Shown here in pieces: positions 13,641 through 14,597 of a DNA stretch of 14,597 bases. The position numbers and the translations under genes were made by a program. The stretch's first letter is position 1, and every line of letters starts with the position of its first letter. The notes below the pieces were generated by a model. The model made no database searches. It was not told the origin of the DNA and saw nothing but the letters and a program-made list of their open reading frames with translations. The DNA comes from Actinomycetota bacterium (lineage in GTDB: Bacteria; Actinomycetota; Acidimicrobiia; Acidimicrobiales; Microtrichaceae): assembly GCA_018268735.1 (NCBI GenBank), contig JAFDWA010000017.1:1-14597 (forward strand). Reading direction: 5' to 3'.

Positions 13641-14597
13641 TGATCACGGCCGGCACCGATGACGGTCCGTCGAGCTCGGTCCAACGGAGGCCGAGTGCGT
13701 CGGCGAACGCCTCGGCATCCGCCGTGTCACCCCGAGGGGCGAGCACCGCGATCTCGTGGGCGCCGGCGGCGTGGGGGAGCGGATCGCCGCCGGCGGTCGC
13801 GCGGCAGTCCGACAGCAGCAGCGTGATGCGCCTGCCGGCGGTCGACCGGCCGAGCTGCGCCGCTGCGACCCGCAGGGCCAGGCCGAGGTCGGTCACCCCG
13901 AAGCCCCGCAGCCGCAGGAGGTCGGTCACCACGTCCTCGGGGGGTCGGATCTCGTCCTGTGCCGTGATCACGACCGCGTCCTCCGCGAACGCGATGACCG
14001 AGCAGTCGAGCGGTGCGCGCAGCTGCACTGCGGCGGCGGCGACCGCCGCGGTCGCGAGCCGGTCACCCGTCATCGAACCGGAGCGGTCGACGAGCAGGCA
14101 CACCGCAGTCGCTGGGCGCTGCCAGGCGCGGACCTGGAGCCGGTCGCCGGTGACGACCCCGGCCCGTGCGGCGGTGATCACGTCGAGGGAGGCCTCGAGG
14201 TCGATGTCGCCGTCGTCGTGACCGGCCGGGACCCGCCGGAGTCGGCCGATGCCGTGTCGTCGATCGGTCCCGACCCGACCCAGGTCCACCATGACCCGCC
14301 CGGCGAGGCGACGAGCGAGGGTCCGGAGCCGCTCGTCGGTCGCTCCGGCCAGGTCTGCGAGCAGCGACAGCATCTCGTCGGGATCGGCCGCCATCGCTTC
14401 GGCGACCGCGTCCTCGTCCAGGACGCCGACCTCGGGGGACACCTGCTCGAAGCGGTCGTGGCGGGCGAGGTCGCGACGACCGATGGTCCGCCGTCCAGCG
14501 TCTGCGGTCGCCTCCCGAGCTGCGTCGCCTTCCTTGACCTCGTCGTGGTCGGTGCGCCCCCCGCCGGGCGGCGGGGTCAGGCTTTTCCCGAACCTCC
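13621..14597 (-). CDS. von Willebrand factor A domain protein, 5' end beyond window
   Basis: The visible 324 codons end at 13621 and stay open to the right window edge. A GTG at 14442 exists, but the upstream codons are protein-like (Pro/Gly-rich PPPGGGRTDHDEVKEGD, then GRRTIGRRDLARHDRF), so the true start is outside the window. The C-terminal half is a vWA domain with a complete metal-ion site: DRSGSM (codons near 14088-14071), a Thr in GFGVTDLGLAL and an Asp in LLLSDCRATAGGD. The arrangement resembles the BchD/ChlD-like vWA proteins often paired with MoxR AAA+ ATPases in actinobacteria, which act as chaperone or cofactor-insertion machines. True magnesium chelatase function is not implied. 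The MoxR partner would be expected to the right of the window. Confidence 0.8.
   Translation of the reverse strand, partial: RFGKSLTPPPGGGRTDHDEVKEGDAAREATADAGRRTIGRRDLARHDRFEQVSPEVGVLDEDAVAEAMAADPDEMLSLLADLAGATDERLRTLARRLAGRVMVDLGRVGTDRRHGIGRLRRVPAGHDDGDIDLEASLDVITAARAGVVTGDRLQVRAWQRPATAVCLLVDRSGSMTGDRLATAAVAAAAVQLRAPLDCSVIAFAEDAVVITAQDEIRPPEDVVTDLLRLRGFGVTDLGLALRVAAAQLGRSTAGRRITLLLSDCRATAGGDPLPHAAGAHEIAVLAPRGDTADAEAFADALGLRWTELDGPSSVPAVISTVLST

Noticed and set aside
1..14597. CRISPR arrays, tRNA or rRNA genes.
   Set aside because: No regularly spaced repeats, tRNA-like cloverleaf or rRNA segments were recognised.

Overview
The window is high-GC, densely coded DNA with GTG and ATG starts and many SD-less genes. 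The gene content (WS/DGAT acyltransferase, several acyl-CoA synthetases, an actinobacterial IS110 element) points to an actinomycete. An Acidimicrobiia-like lineage is my best guess, but no marker gene proves it.

Layout. At 2-433 (+) is the 3' part of a NUDIX hydrolase gene whose tail overlaps the end of a minus-strand lipid cluster. That cluster reads right to left: WS/DGAT wax ester/triacylglycerol synthase (5197-3701), FadD-type acyl-CoA synthetase (3648-2023) and a cysteine-type sulfatase (2042-411) overlapping the synthetase end. A 12-bp GC-rich hairpin separates it from a minus-strand YceI-family lipid-binding protein (5877-5332). YceI is divergent from a MarR regulator (5986-6549, +), with an AT-rich palindrome inside the likely yceI promoter. 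Next on the plus strand come a small one-TM Gly/Ser-rich protein (6623-7054) and, 4 bp later, an ApbE-type FMN transferase (7059-8156). Then follow acetoacetyl-CoA synthetase (8197-10245) and a CaiC-like acyl-CoA ligase (10422-12032). The last has a palindromic candidate operator over its probable -10.

From about 12050 to 13567 lies an apparently complete IS110-family insertion sequence with an intact 407-aa transposase. It resembles the mycobacterial IS900 type as I remember it. Its roughly 270-bp left end folds as expected for a bridge RNA: a 5' hairpin, a target-loop stem and a donor-loop stem. The donor loop contains an 8-mer identical to the element's right end and a 6-mer complementary to its left end. 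Joining the ends would create a TTGACA/TACCTT promoter that starts transcription at the first hairpin. This is the most notable system in the window. After it, a minus-strand vWA protein gene (13621 to the right edge) is cut off at its 5' end.

Together the chromosomal genes suggest fatty-acid/keto-acid activation and neutral-lipid storage, with a separate flavinylation pair. The IS sits in the short gap between two convergent genes and appears to interrupt no coding sequence.
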